Part shown: piece after piece, positions 1-8,642 of the stretch
How the letters are laid out: every line of letters starts with the position of its first letter
Numbering within the stretch: position 1 is the first letter of the stretch
NCBI GenBank assembly: GCA_900318305.1
Contig: ONKB01000081.1
Span: 1-36,163 of the forward strand
DNA from: an uncultured Prevotellaceae bacterium
GTDB lineage: Bacteria; Bacteroidota; Bacteroidia; Bacteroidales; Bacteroidaceae
Direction: 5' to 3'
DNA length: 36,163 nucleotides
Program-made: the position numbers and the translations under genes
Notes under the pieces: generated by a model
The model's database searches: none
Seen by the model: the letters and a program-made list of their open reading frames with translations, nothing else
Told to the model about the DNA's origin: nothing

Positions 1-526
1 CTTGCTACAACTGGAAACTTTTGAGTGGGAACAGCTGGGCTCTATGGATATTCTTTCCTCCGGTCATCAACTCGCTGAACCGGAACTGCTGTTTGAAAAA
101 ATTGATGACAGCGTAATTGATGCACAAATACAGAAACTCGAAGACACAAAGAAAGCCAACCTGGCCGACAGCTATGAACCTGATCCTGTCAAGGAGACGG
201 TGGATTTTGAAGTCTTTGAGAAACTGGATATCCGTGTTGGTCTGGTTACTGCCTGCGAAAAAATAAAGAAGTCCAAGAAACTCTTGAAATTCCATATTGA
301 CGATGGAACAAAAGACGGCCGCACCATACTAAGCGGCATTGCCGAATATTATGAAGACCCCACGGTTCTCATTGGCAAACAGATATTATTCGTCGCCAAC
401 TTCGCTCCGCGCAAAATGATGGGAGAAGAGAGTCAAGGCATGATTCTCTCTGCGGTTGACTACGACAACTCTCTGTCGGTCACTTCTACATCCCAGACAG
501 TAAAACCAGGAAGTAAAGTACAATAA
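1..526 (+). CDS. metG: Methionyl-tRNA synthetase, C-terminal part (partial)
   Basis: The reading frame is open from the left edge and ends at TAA 524-526, so only the last 174 or so residues are present. From about residue 65 it matches the EMAP-II/Trbp111-type tRNA-binding OB fold appended to many bacterial MetRS proteins: the stretch VFEKLDIRVG, then TILSGIAEYY, NFAPRKMMG and ESQGMILSA are its typical signatures. The first ~60 residues fit the end of the anticodon-binding helical domain and a linker. The whole enzyme charges tRNA-Met in the cytoplasm; this module raises tRNA affinity and often mediates dimerisation. The catalytic domain lies outside the window, so the full-length gene is inferred. 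rbfA follows after 19 bp on the same strand. Confidence 0.93.
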   Translation, partial: LLQLETFEWEQLGSMDILSSGHQLAEPELLFEKIDDSVIDAQIQKLEDTKKANLADSYEPDPVKETVDFEVFEKLDIRVGLVTACEKIKKSKKLLKFHIDDGTKDGRTILSGIAEYYEDPTVLIGKQILFVANFAPRKMMGEESQGMILSAVDYDNSLSVTSTSQTVKPGSKVQ

Positions 527-545
527 CAGAGTCATATCACCTTGT

Positions 546-881
546 ATGGAAAAAACACGTCAAAGTAAGATAGAACGCCTTATCCAAAAAGAGCTTAGTA
601 ACATTTTCCTGGATGAGACTCGCAAGACCCATGGCATTATGCTTTCTGTCAGTGAATGCAGGATCTCGGCCGACCTGAGTTATTGTAACGCATATATCAG
701 CATCTTTCCGCCAGAAAGAGGCGATGAGATTATTAAGAATCTGAACAACAACCTGAAATCCATACGTTTCGCCTTAGGTCAGCGCTTACGCTACCAGTTA
801 CGCATTATCCCAGAACTTAGAATTTTCAAGGATGATACACTTGACTACATGGAGCATATTGATGAACTCTTAAAAAAATAA
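546..881 (+). CDS. rbfA: 30S ribosome-binding factor RbfA
   Basis: 111 residues, the normal size for RbfA, a single KH-like domain protein that binds the 30S subunit during late 16S rRNA maturation and cold adaptation. Diagnostic features are the N-terminal SKIERLIQKELSNI helix, the central strand ISADLSYCNAYISIFP and the C-terminal ELRIFKDDTLDYMEHIDELL helix region. It starts at ATG 546, 19 bp after metG, and the next gene begins 9 bp after its stop, so the three genes are probably co-transcribed. Nothing unusual. Confidence 0.95.
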   Translation: MEKTRQSKIERLIQKELSNIFLDETRKTHGIMLSVSECRISADLSYCNAYISIFPPERGDEIIKNLNNNLKSIRFALGQRLRYQLRIIPELRIFKDDTLDYMEHIDELLKK

Positions 882-890
882 CACTGCCGG

Positions 891-2132
891 GTGAACCTTC
901 CGTTTTTCTTCGCACACCGCTATCTCTTTTCCGCCAAAAGCCACAGCGCCATTAACATTATCTCCTTTATTTCAGTTATTGGGGTTGCCTTGGCCACAAC
1001 GGCATTGGTATGTGTTCTGTCGGTGTTCAATGGCTTCCACGATTTGGTAGCATCACTGTTTACCGCTTTTGACCCACAGCTGGAAATGGTTCCTGCACAA
1101 GGAACAACATTTCCTGCCAACGACCCCTCAGTCAAGAAAATCAAAGCATTCAAGGATGTGGAGATAGCCAGTGGTATACTTGAAAACCGGGCCTTGGCAA
1201 GATACGACAGCCGTCAGACCATGATTATGCTGCGCGGTGTAGATGATGACTATGGCAAATGCACTGACATAGAAAAGATTCTTTACGGAAATGGGAAATT
1301 CATACTACACGCAGATGTATTGAACTATGCTATCCCTGGTATTCGTGTCGCACTAATGCTCAACATGACAACCGATTTTGTCGATCCTCTTCAAATCTAT
1401 GCTCCACGACCTGGCGAAGAGATCAATCTAATGAATCCCACAAGAAGTTTCAATCAAGATGAGCTCAACTCCTCTGGCAGCGTATTCAATGTCAGTCAAA
1501 AACAATACGATGCCGACTACATACTCTGCCCTCTAAAATTTGCCCAGCACATCTTTGAAAAGGAGAACGAACTATCTGCGCTCTCTATACGTTTGAAACC
1601 TGACGCTAACACCAATCAAGTCAAGAAAGAACTGAAAAAACTCGTTGGCGACAGATTCAAAATATTAGACCGATATGAACAGCAAGAGGACGTCTTTCGT
1701 ATCATGGCCATTGAGAAATTCCTGGCATACGTCTTCCTGACATTCATCCTTTTCATCGCCTGTTTTAACATCATAGCCTCGCTCTCCATGCTTATCATAG
1801 ACAAACAGGCAGATATCCAGACCCTTCACGATTTGGGAATGACTCCCAAAAGCATCTGCAAGATATTTATTGCCGAAGGAAGACTTATCTCTATCATCGG
1901 AGCAATCATAGGCCTTGGTATCGGACTCTTTCTTTGCTGGCTCCAAATCACTTATGGATTCCTACGCTTAGGCGAGCAATCAGGTACATTCATTATTGAC
2001 GCTTATCCTGTAAGTGTTCATTTCCTAGACATTGTTATCATCCTCTTCACCGTCATTATTGTTTCCTTCATCGCCTCGTGGTATCCCGTAAAATATCTTA
2101 GCAGACTATTCCTGCAAAAAGACAAAGAATAA
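891..2132 (+). CDS. ABC transporter permease, FtsX/LolC-LolE type
   Basis: 413 residues with the layout of the MacB/FtsX permease superfamily as in LolC/LolE: one N-terminal transmembrane segment (about residues 20-45), a large periplasmic region (about 50-265), then three C-terminal segments (about 275-300, 325-350 and 375-395). In LolCDE this family releases outer-membrane lipoproteins; in Bacteroidota the permease is often found beside rbfA. The start used is GTG 891, placed 9 bp after rbfA, because the following residues run directly into the membrane anchor and no ATG precedes it. No ATPase gene is adjacent, so the partner LolD-like ATPase must be encoded elsewhere. Role in lipoprotein sorting is inferred from the family, not shown here. 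Confidence 0.88.
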   Translation: MNLPFFFAHRYLFSAKSHSAINIISFISVIGVALATTALVCVLSVFNGFHDLVASLFTAFDPQLEMVPAQGTTFPANDPSVKKIKAFKDVEIASGILENRALARYDSRQTMIMLRGVDDDYGKCTDIEKILYGNGKFILHADVLNYAIPGIRVALMLNMTTDFVDPLQIYAPRPGEEINLMNPTRSFNQDELNSSGSVFNVSQKQYDADYILCPLKFAQHIFEKENELSALSIRLKPDANTNQVKKELKKLVGDRFKILDRYEQQEDVFRIMAIEKFLAYVFLTFILFIACFNIIASLSMLIIDKQADIQTLHDLGMTPKSICKIFIAEGRLISIIGAIIGLGIGLFLCWLQITYGFLRLGEQSGTFIIDAYPVSVHFLDIVIILFTVIIVSFIASWYPVKYLSRLFLQKDKE

Positions 2133-2148
2133 CCCTCTATTATCGTAT

Positions 2149-4362
2149 ATGAACAGTTTACACAAGGAGACAAGTCGCAAAAACAAGCGACAGCTTCTAC
2201 AATTATTATTAGACCTGTTTCAGAATAATCCTGAAACAGAATATGGATTGAATGACCTATTCAAGATATTCAAGCTGAAGACCCACCCTCTCAAACTATT
2301 GTGTACCGATATCCTTGATGATCTTGTCGCCGACGACTATATCACCATCAACACGCAACGGAGATATCGTCTCACCACCCGGAACCATGTGATGACAGGA
2401 ATCTTTAACCGCAAGAGCAACGGACGCAATTCATTTCTGCCTGACGGAGAGGATAAAGCCATCCTCGTTGCCGAGCGCAACTCACACCATGCTCTTGACG
2501 GCGATAGAGTCAAAGCTACGCTCCTGGCCCGCAGACGTAATCACAGCCGGGAAGCTGAAGTAATAGAAATTATCGAACGTTCCTCAAAGACTTTTGTCGG
2601 AACACTCAAGGTGATGCGTGACTTTGCTTTCCTTTTAACCAATGACAGAACTCTGACATCAGATATCTTCATCCCGAAACGTAAACTCAAAGGTGGCAAA
2701 AACGGAGAAAAAGCCGTGGTCAGAATAACAGACTGGCCAGAAGATACCAAAAATCCCGAGGGCGAAGTCATAGATATCCTGGGAGTTGCCGGGGATAATA
2801 ATACGGAAATGCATGCCATCTTAGCCGAATACGGCTTGCCTTATTTCTATCCCAAAGCCGCAGAAAAAGAGGCAGAGAAAATTCCTGAGGGTATAACTCC
2901 TGAAGAAATTTCCCTCCGTGAAGATCTGCGCGACGTTACGACATTTACCATTGACCCATATGACGCAAAGGATTTTGACGATGCTCTTTCCATCAAAAAA
3001 CTACCAAACGGCAATTGGGAGATTGGCGTACATATAGCTGATGTTACCCACTATGTCAAAGAAGGCAGCCTGATTGACAAAGAAGCAAAAAAACGCAGTA
3101 CAAGCGTCTATCTTGTTGACCGCACCATCCCCATGCTTCCTGAAAGACTTTGCAACTATCTCTGTTCGTTACGCCCAAATGAAGACAAACTAACTTTCAG
3201 TGTTATTTTTGAGATGGATGACAAAGCCGATATCAAGAACTGGCACGAAGGACGTACAGTTACTCACAGCAATCGACGATTCACCTATGAGGAAGTACAA
3301 AATATCCTTGAGCAAAATGGGGAAGCCTCAGAGGAAGATCTTACGCATGGAGACCATCCCCAAATATTGAAACGAGACAAATCCGAAAAGCCGGCAGGAG
3401 ACTACGCAGAAGAACTCATCACGCTTAACCGCCTTGCCAAATGTCTCCGCAAAAAAAGGTTTTCTACTGGAGCCATTTCCTTCAATCGACCTGAGGTACG
3501 CTTCAAACTGGATGACAAAGGACATCCAATTGGGACCTATGTCAAGATTGCCAAAGATGCCAACAAACTTGTTGAGGAATTTATGCTTCTCGCCAATCGT
3601 CATGTTGCACAGAAAATAGGCAACACTCCCAAAGGGTCCAAATTCAAGCCTTTTGTCTATCGCATTCATGACGTCCCCGATTTGGAGAAACTAGAGAATC
3701 TTAAAGCCTTCGTTACCAAATTCGGCTATAATCTACGCACCACAGGTAGCAAGGATGATGTCACCAAGAGCTTCAACAAACTGCTTGCCGATGTTCATGG
3801 CAAGAAAGAACAGGCCGTCATTGAAGACGTAGCCTTACGTTCTATGCAAAAAGCCCGTTATAGCACGGAGAATATAGGCCACTATGGTCTTATGTTCCGC
3901 TTCTATACCCACTTTACATCGCCTATCCGGCGTTATCCCGATGATTTGGTACATCGTCTGCTTGATCGTTATGACCGAGGTGGCAGGGCCGTCAACCAGA
4001 AACAACTTGAAGACCTCTGTGATTATTGCAGCCACATGGAGTTACTCGCCGCTACTGCCGAACGTGCCAGTATCAAATACAAGCAGATAGAGTATATGGG
4101 AGACCATCTCGGAGAGATATTTGATGGCAAGGTATCAAGTATCACAGAATTTGGCCTGTATGTTGAAGTCGATGAGAATTTCTGTGAGGGCATGGTACCT
4201 ATTCACAGTCTTTCAGACGACTACTACGAGTTTGACGAACGCAATTATTGCCTGCGAGGCCGTCGCCGCCGCCGTACTTATTCTATAGGTGATCCCGTCA
4301 CCATCCGAGTCGTTGATGCCAACTTGGAAAGACGTCAACTCGATTTTGAACTAATAGAATAA
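2149..4362 (+). CDS. rnr: Ribonuclease R
   Basis: 737 residues, within the usual RNase R range. Order of domains: N-terminal helix-turn-helix-like region (about 10-75), cold-shock OB folds (about 80-230), catalytic RNB domain (about 255-590) with the metal-binding acidic cluster in DPYDAKDFDDALS, and a C-terminal S1 domain (about 655-735). It is a processive 3'-5' hydrolytic exoribonuclease that degrades structured RNA and takes part in rRNA quality control and trans-translation. An RGRRRRR basic patch sits inside the S1 domain. The gene begins 16 bp after the permease gene and is likely the last of the metG-rbfA-permease-rnr run, ending 44 bp from the convergent pyrB. Confidence 0.96.
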   Translation: MNSLHKETSRKNKRQLLQLLLDLFQNNPETEYGLNDLFKIFKLKTHPLKLLCTDILDDLVADDYITINTQRRYRLTTRNHVMTGIFNRKSNGRNSFLPDGEDKAILVAERNSHHALDGDRVKATLLARRRNHSREAEVIEIIERSSKTFVGTLKVMRDFAFLLTNDRTLTSDIFIPKRKLKGGKNGEKAVVRITDWPEDTKNPEGEVIDILGVAGDNNTEMHAILAEYGLPYFYPKAAEKEAEKIPEGITPEEISLREDLRDVTTFTIDPYDAKDFDDALSIKKLPNGNWEIGVHIADVTHYVKEGSLIDKEAKKRSTSVYLVDRTIPMLPERLCNYLCSLRPNEDKLTFSVIFEMDDKADIKNWHEGRTVTHSNRRFTYEEVQNILEQNGEASEEDLTHGDHPQILKRDKSEKPAGDYAEELITLNRLAKCLRKKRFSTGAISFNRPEVRFKLDDKGHPIGTYVKIAKDANKLVEEFMLLANRHVAQKIGNTPKGSKFKPFVYRIHDVPDLEKLENLKAFVTKFGYNLRTTGSKDDVTKSFNKLLADVHGKKEQAVIEDVALRSMQKARYSTENIGHYGLMFRFYTHFTSPIRRYPDDLVHRLLDRYDRGGRAVNQKQLEDLCDYCSHMELLAATAERASIKYKQIEYMGDHLGEIFDGKVSSITEFGLYVEVDENFCEGMVPIHSLSDDYYEFDERNYCLRGRRRRRTYSIGDPVTIRVVDANLERRQLDFELIE

Positions 4363-4406
4363 CTCTTCCCCTCCTCAATACCTGTGGAGGAATATGACTC
4401 TATTTA

Positions 4407-5489
4407 TTATCTTACCTTGCTATCGCAATAATAGCAGCGTATAACTCCGTCGGGTGACTGATAGAACTTTGACTTGACGTCCTCGTTGTTACAAATACAC
4501 TTGGCATTGCGGCAATGTAGAGTGTCATCATCCACAAATTCATTAAGAGGTTGGGGCATGACATGACGAGCATCATTCTTCCAATCCAACAGGCGACAAA
4601 TTAGTGCCATCCTGACAAATTTGCCGTTTTCCACCTGACGGAAATAAGCTGCACGAGGATCAGCATCCACTTCGGTAAGTATCTCGTTAACACGAGGAAG
4701 AGGGTGAAGTACTTTCATTGTCGGACGGGCCAGTTTCATCTTGGCAGCATCCAGGATAAAACTGTCTTTCACTCTGTCATAATCATCTTCATCAAGAAAG
4801 CGTTCTTTCTGAACTCGTGTCATGTACAGAACATCCATGTCAGGAATCGCTTCCTCCAAAGTGCTGACTTCCTTATAGCTGATGCCAAGACGGTCGCATA
4901 CATCTTGTTTGATGTAATCTGGCAGGCGCAGGGTATCAGGAGCTATCAGAATAACCTTTATGCCCGTATAGCGAGACAACGCTTTTATCAGCGAGTGAAC
5001 CGTGCGTCCGAAACGCAAGTCTCCGCAGAATCCAATTGTGATATTATCTATATGTCCCAGTTCCCGCTTAATCGTCAGAAGGTCTGTCAGTGTCTGTGTA
5101 GGATGACTATGACTTCCATCACCAGCATTGATGATAGGCACCTCAGAAACCTGGGATGCAATAAACGGAGCACCCTCTATTGGGTGTCTCATTGCGATTA
5201 CGTCAGCGAAATTGCCAACTACCCTAACTGTATCCGCAACTGTCTCGCCTTTTGATACAGAAGAACTACGGGCATCATCAAAACCCAGAACATTACCTCC
5301 CAACTCCATCATAGCAGCAGTAAAACTTAAACGCGTACGCGTACTGGGTTCATAGAAGAGAGTTGCCAATTTTTTCCCGCTCATGCGAGTAACATATTTT
5401 TCACGATGGAGAATAATATCTTCAGCCAAGGCAATAATATCATTGGTTTCATCATGAGTCAAGTCTGTAGGATCTATGAGATGTTTCAT
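4407..5489 (-). CDS. pyrB: Aspartate carbamoyltransferase fused to a PyrI-type zinc domain
   Basis: 360 residues; residues 1 to about 305 are a complete catalytic chain, with the carbamoyl-phosphate site FYEPSTRTR (45-53), GDGSHSHPTQTL (123-134) and HPLPRVNEI (262-270). It joins carbamoyl phosphate and aspartate to make carbamoyl aspartate in the cytoplasm. The extra ~50 residues carry Cys326, Cys331, Cys352 and Cys355 (C-x4-C-x20-C-x2-C) in a context that matches the zinc domain of the regulatory chain PyrI (CRNAKCICNNE and RCYYC). The N-terminal nucleotide-binding domain of PyrI, which binds CTP/ATP, is absent, and I find no separate pyrI in the window. So catalysis looks intact but classical allosteric control is probably missing. 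It is the last gene of the pyr run, 10 bp after pyrE. Confidence 0.95.
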   Translation of the reverse strand: MKHLIDPTDLTHDETNDIIALAEDIILHREKYVTRMSGKKLATLFYEPSTRTRLSFTAAMMELGGNVLGFDDARSSSVSKGETVADTVRVVGNFADVIAMRHPIEGAPFIASQVSEVPIINAGDGSHSHPTQTLTDLLTIKRELGHIDNITIGFCGDLRFGRTVHSLIKALSRYTGIKVILIAPDTLRLPDYIKQDVCDRLGISYKEVSTLEEAIPDMDVLYMTRVQKERFLDEDDYDRVKDSFILDAAKMKLARPTMKVLHPLPRVNEILTEVDADPRAAYFRQVENGKFVRMALICRLLDWKNDARHVMPQPLNEFVDDDTLHCRNAKCICNNEDVKSKFYQSPDGVIRCYYCDSKVR

Positions 5490-5499
5490 AACAATATAT

Positions 5500-6132
5500 T
5501 TATTTTATCCAACTTTCGTCTGCAGGATTATTCCGGAATGCGATAATGCGTTCCTTCCACTCTGGGACAATATAATTCTCCTCAACTGCAACATCCACCA
5601 GAGCATCTAAATTAGACAGGGAGTAATTCACCGTCTTTGCCTCAGCTATACGGTCAAGTCCTTTTTTCATACCATAAGTAAAAATGCTCACTATGCCTAA
5701 AACCTCAGCACCTGCTTCACGCAGGGCATCAACAACTTCTATACAACTGCCTCCCGTTGATATCAAATCCTCTATTACAACCACTTTTGTTCCAGGAGTC
5801 ATCTTTCCTTCAATACGGTTAGCGCGTCCATGATCTTTGGCACTGCTACGCACATATCCCATAGGCATATCCAGCAGTGTTGCCGTTATGGCAGCATGAG
5901 CGATTCCTGCCGTTGAAGTTCCCATAAGCATCTCTGCATCGGGAAATTTCTCTGAAACCATAGCAGCAAGGCCTTCCTCTATATGATTTCTCACTTCAGG
6001 GGCAGAGAGAGTCAAACGATTGTCGCAATAGATAGGGCTTTTAATTCCGCTTGCCCATGTGAAAGGCTGTTCTGGGCGCAAAAACACAGCGCCAATAGAA
6101 AGCAAATCTTTAGCATATTCCTTTTCTGTCAT
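5500..6132 (-). CDS. pyrE: Orotate phosphoribosyltransferase
   Basis: 210 residues, typical length. It transfers orotate onto PRPP to give OMP. The PRPP-binding motif is VVIEDLISTGGS (about 118-129), and the flexible catalytic loop with conserved Lys and His is SSAKDHGRANRIEGK (96-110). The N-terminal region with FTWASGIKSPIYCDNR is the usual hood segment. It lies 23 bp downstream of pyrF and 10 bp upstream of pyrB on the minus strand, so all three are most likely one transcript. Confidence 0.97.
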   Translation of the reverse strand: MTEKEYAKDLLSIGAVFLRPEQPFTWASGIKSPIYCDNRLTLSAPEVRNHIEEGLAAMVSEKFPDAEMLMGTSTAGIAHAAITATLLDMPMGYVRSSAKDHGRANRIEGKMTPGTKVVVIEDLISTGGSCIEVVDALREAGAEVLGIVSIFTYGMKKGLDRIAEAKTVNYSLSNLDALVDVAVEENYIVPEWKERIIAFRNNPADESWIK

Positions 6133-6155
6133 GATATATAAGTTTAAGTTGTTTG

Positions 6156-6854
6156 TTATCCAAGAAACTCCTTAATACAATATTCGTATGCTGCTACTGG
6201 ATTTTGAGCAGCAGTTATAGGACGTCCTACAACAATGTAGTCAGAACCTATCTTACGAGCTTTTGCAGGGGTAGTGATACGCACCTGATCATCTTTCGTC
6301 CCATTGGCAAAACGAATACCTGGCGTAACTGTCATAAAAGATTTGCCACAGGCCTCCTTAACAAAAGCCGCCTCTAAAGGGGAGCACACAACACCATCTA
6401 ATCCTGCCAGCTGAGCATTGTGGGAATATTTGGCAACCGTATCCTGGATGGAGGCATCTATCAACAGTTCTTCTCTCATACGCTGTTCACTCGTGCTGGT
6501 AAGTTGTGTAACGGCTATCAGCAACGGACGTGAACCATCTTCGCGAACAAGTCCCTCAAGAGCTGCCTTCATCATCTCTATTGTTCCTGCGGCATGCACA
6601 TTGGTCATATCTATATTCAAGGACGACAAAACCTTCATCGTCTTTCGGACAGTGTTGGGTATGTCATGTAATTTCAAATCCAGAAAAATCTTGTGTCCTC
6701 TCTGTTTTATCTGCCTTACTATCTCGGGACCAGCAGCATAGAAAAGCTCCATGCCGATTTTGACAAATGGTTTGCGTTCCTTAAACAAATCCAAAAAAGC
6801 TAATGTAGTTTCTTCGCTATTGAAATCACAAGCTATTATAACATCTTTTGCCAT
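6156..6854 (-). CDS. pyrF: Orotidine 5'-phosphate decarboxylase, short (type 1) form
   Basis: 232 residues, the short form typical of Bacillus and E. coli. The catalytic Asp-x-Lys-x-x-Asp array is in [13 protein letters not shown] (about 57-69); phosphate-binding elements are [16 protein letters not shown] and [11 protein letters not shown]. It decarboxylates OMP to UMP, the last step of de novo synthesis. From general knowledge, Bacteroides species usually carry a longer (about 270 residue) divergent PyrF, so the short form together with the K-D-F-E gene order is worth a phylogenetic check. It starts 12 bp after the pyrD stop. Confidence 0.96.
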   Translation of the reverse strand: MAKDVIIACDFNSEETTLAFLDLFKERKPFVKIGMELFYAAGPEIVRQIKQRGHKIFLDLKLHDIPNTVRKTMKVLSSLNIDMTNVHAAGTIEMMKAALEGLVREDGSRPLLIAVTQLTSTSEQRMREELLIDASIQDTVAKYSHNAQLAGLDGVVCSPLEAAFVKEACGKSFMTVTPGIRFANGTKDDQVRITTPAKARKIGSDYIVVGRPITAAQNPVAAYEYCIKEFLG

Positions 6855-6866
6855 ATATTTTTGTTT

Positions 6867-7781
6867 TTATTTAATTTCTCCTATAATGCTCTCTAAGGTA
6901 TCAATATTCAAGCGTTCCATCACTTTCGGCAGGTTGTCGATAATCTCCTTGCATGCATAGGGGTTGCGCAGGTTCTCTGCTCCTACCTGTACGGCCGTAG
7001 CACCAGCCATCATCATCTCTATCACATCTTCTGCCTTTGAAACTCCTCCACAACCCATAATGGGAATATGACATACCTGAGCCACCTCGTAAACCATTCT
7101 GAGGGCAATGGGGAAAATGGACCTGCCCGAGTAACCGCCCACCTTTCGGGCAAGCACTGGTTGTCTTCGTTCTATGTCAATACGCATGCCCAGAAAAGTA
7201 TTCACCAGTGTCAAACCATCAGCACCAGCTTCCTCACACGCCTTTGCTATAGCGGTAATATCGGTCACATTAGGACTCAGTTTAATAAAGACGGGCTTGC
7301 TCGTCACCTTCTTGACAGCTTTCGTTACCCTTGCCGCCATCTCCGGTGATGTGCCGAAAGCCATGCCTCCGTGATGAACATTCGGACAGGAGATATTCAC
7401 CTCTATTATACCAATTTGATCCTCCTTGTCTATTTTCTCACAGCAATAAGCATATTCTTCAATAGAGAAACCGCTTATATTTGCAACTATAGGCTTATGA
7501 AACACACGTCTGAGACGAGGAAGTTCGTCTGTTATCACCTTATCCACTCCGGGATTCTGGAGTCCCACAGAGTTTAGCACTCCTCCAGCTCCTTCGGCTA
7601 TACGAGGCAGTGGATTACCATAACGTGCTTCACGAGTAGTACCTTTAACAGCAATCGATCCAAGAATATCCAGATCATACACTTCTGCCATTTCCTGCCC
7701 AAATCCAAAAGTTCCGCTCGCCGGTATCACCGGGTTATCCAGTTTTATGCCGCCAAGATTAACAGATAATTTGTTTACCAT
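6867..7781 (-). CDS. pyrD: Dihydroorotate dehydrogenase B, catalytic subunit
   Basis: 304 residues, a class 1B enzyme that oxidises dihydroorotate to orotate with FMN and hands electrons to PyrK. The catalytic-base cysteine is Cys132 in NISCPNV; FMN contacts include ASGTFGFG (21-28), KGTTREARYGNP (46-57), and the C-terminal phosphate-binding GCGGV and GATAVQVG stretches. Its ATG overlaps the pyrK stop by 7 bp (7775-7781), and a GGAGGA sequence lies 6-11 bp upstream of the start, so the two subunits are probably made in step. Confidence 0.97.
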   Translation of the reverse strand: MVNKLSVNLGGIKLDNPVIPASGTFGFGQEMAEVYDLDILGSIAVKGTTREARYGNPLPRIAEGAGGVLNSVGLQNPGVDKVITDELPRLRRVFHKPIVANISGFSIEEYAYCCEKIDKEDQIGIIEVNISCPNVHHGGMAFGTSPEMAARVTKAVKKVTSKPVFIKLSPNVTDITAIAKACEEAGADGLTLVNTFLGMRIDIERRQPVLARKVGGYSGRSIFPIALRMVYEVAQVCHIPIMGCGGVSKAEDVIEMMMAGATAVQVGAENLRNPYACKEIIDNLPKVMERLNIDTLESIIGEIK

Positions 7782-8512
7782 ACCAAATCCTCCTTCCTAA
7801 ACACAGGACCTTCTTTACATATACGTGCATAGCCACTCTTTATTGGGATGGAACATCCCATACAAATACCAAACCCACAACCCATGCGAGCTTCCAAGCT
7901 TACCTCTCCTGGTTTATCTACACTCTGGCATATGGATTTTATCATAGGCATAGGTCCGCAGGCATAGAAATAGTCAAACTCTATACCCCGTTCATCAATA
8001 AGGTTAGTCACATAGCCTTTGCAGCCAATACTCCCATCAACCGTCGCAACATAGACTTCAACTCCCAAATCGCGGAAACGTTCCGCATAAAAAACCTCGT
8101 TCGCCGTATTAAAACAAAGGGCAACAGAAACTATCTTGTCTTTTACTTTCAGTTCCTTGGCCAGTTTGTAGAGCGGTGCAATACCTATGCCCCCGCCAGC
8201 CAAAAACATCCGAGAATATTCTGTTTCAGAAGAAAACCCATTTCCGAGACCATTTAATATGTCCAGTTTTTCCCCTCCTCCCATGGCTGCCATTTTTCGG
8301 GAGCCCACGCCCACTGTTTTGTAAAGCAGCGTCAATCCCTCAGCATCATAGTCGCTGATAGAGAAAGGCCGTCTCAGAAAAAGGCCGTTTATCGCTACAT
8401 TCACAAATTGTCCTGGACGCTCAATTCCTTTCACATCTCCCTCCAGCCGCATTTCATATATGCTGGGAATAACCTGCTTGTTAGCTGTTATCGTTAAAGA
8501 AACGTGCCTCAT
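7775..8512 (-). CDS. pyrK: Dihydroorotate dehydrogenase B, electron-transfer subunit
   Basis: 245 residues with the ferredoxin-reductase layout: FAD-binding RRPFSISD (47-54), NAD-binding GGGIGIAPLY (106-115) and a C-terminal [2Fe-2S] site made of Cys212, Cys217, Cys220 and Cys232. It passes electrons from PyrD's FMN to NAD+, which makes dihydroorotate oxidation independent of quinones and suits an anaerobe. It overlaps pyrD. It lies 130 bp downstream of pyrC, the largest gap inside the pyr run; that gap shows only a short ATTGT/ACAAT inverted repeat near 8550 and no clear promoter or terminator. Confidence 0.96.
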   Translation of the reverse strand: MRHVSLTITANKQVIPSIYEMRLEGDVKGIERPGQFVNVAINGLFLRRPFSISDYDAEGLTLLYKTVGVGSRKMAAMGGGEKLDILNGLGNGFSSETEYSRMFLAGGGIGIAPLYKLAKELKVKDKIVSVALCFNTANEVFYAERFRDLGVEVYVATVDGSIGCKGYVTNLIDERGIEFDYFYACGPMPMIKSICQSVDKPGEVSLEARMGCGFGICMGCSIPIKSGYARICKEGPVFRKEDLVW

Positions 8513-8642
8513 GACTTATCCTATTTTATGGTTTTTATAAATCGCATTTATTGTTAAAACAATCATGGATATGTTAAATACTCCCTTACGAATCATCTTC
8601 TTGTCACTGCCGAATCCATAGCTCAAATATTTCTATCCTTTT

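Noticed and set aside
4363-4406. TCCTC/GAGGA hairpin between rnr and pyrB
   Set aside because: Only a 5-bp stem with a 10-nt loop and no T-tract; too weak to call a terminator.
4704-5255. 183-codon plus-strand ORF antisense to pyrB
   Set aside because: Fully inside pyrB, no recognisable domain or promoter; shadow frame.
8513-8642. Possible promoter or attenuator between pyrC and pyrK
   Set aside because: Only a 5-bp ATTGT/ACAAT repeat was found; no TAnnTTTG box and no U-tract on the minus strand.
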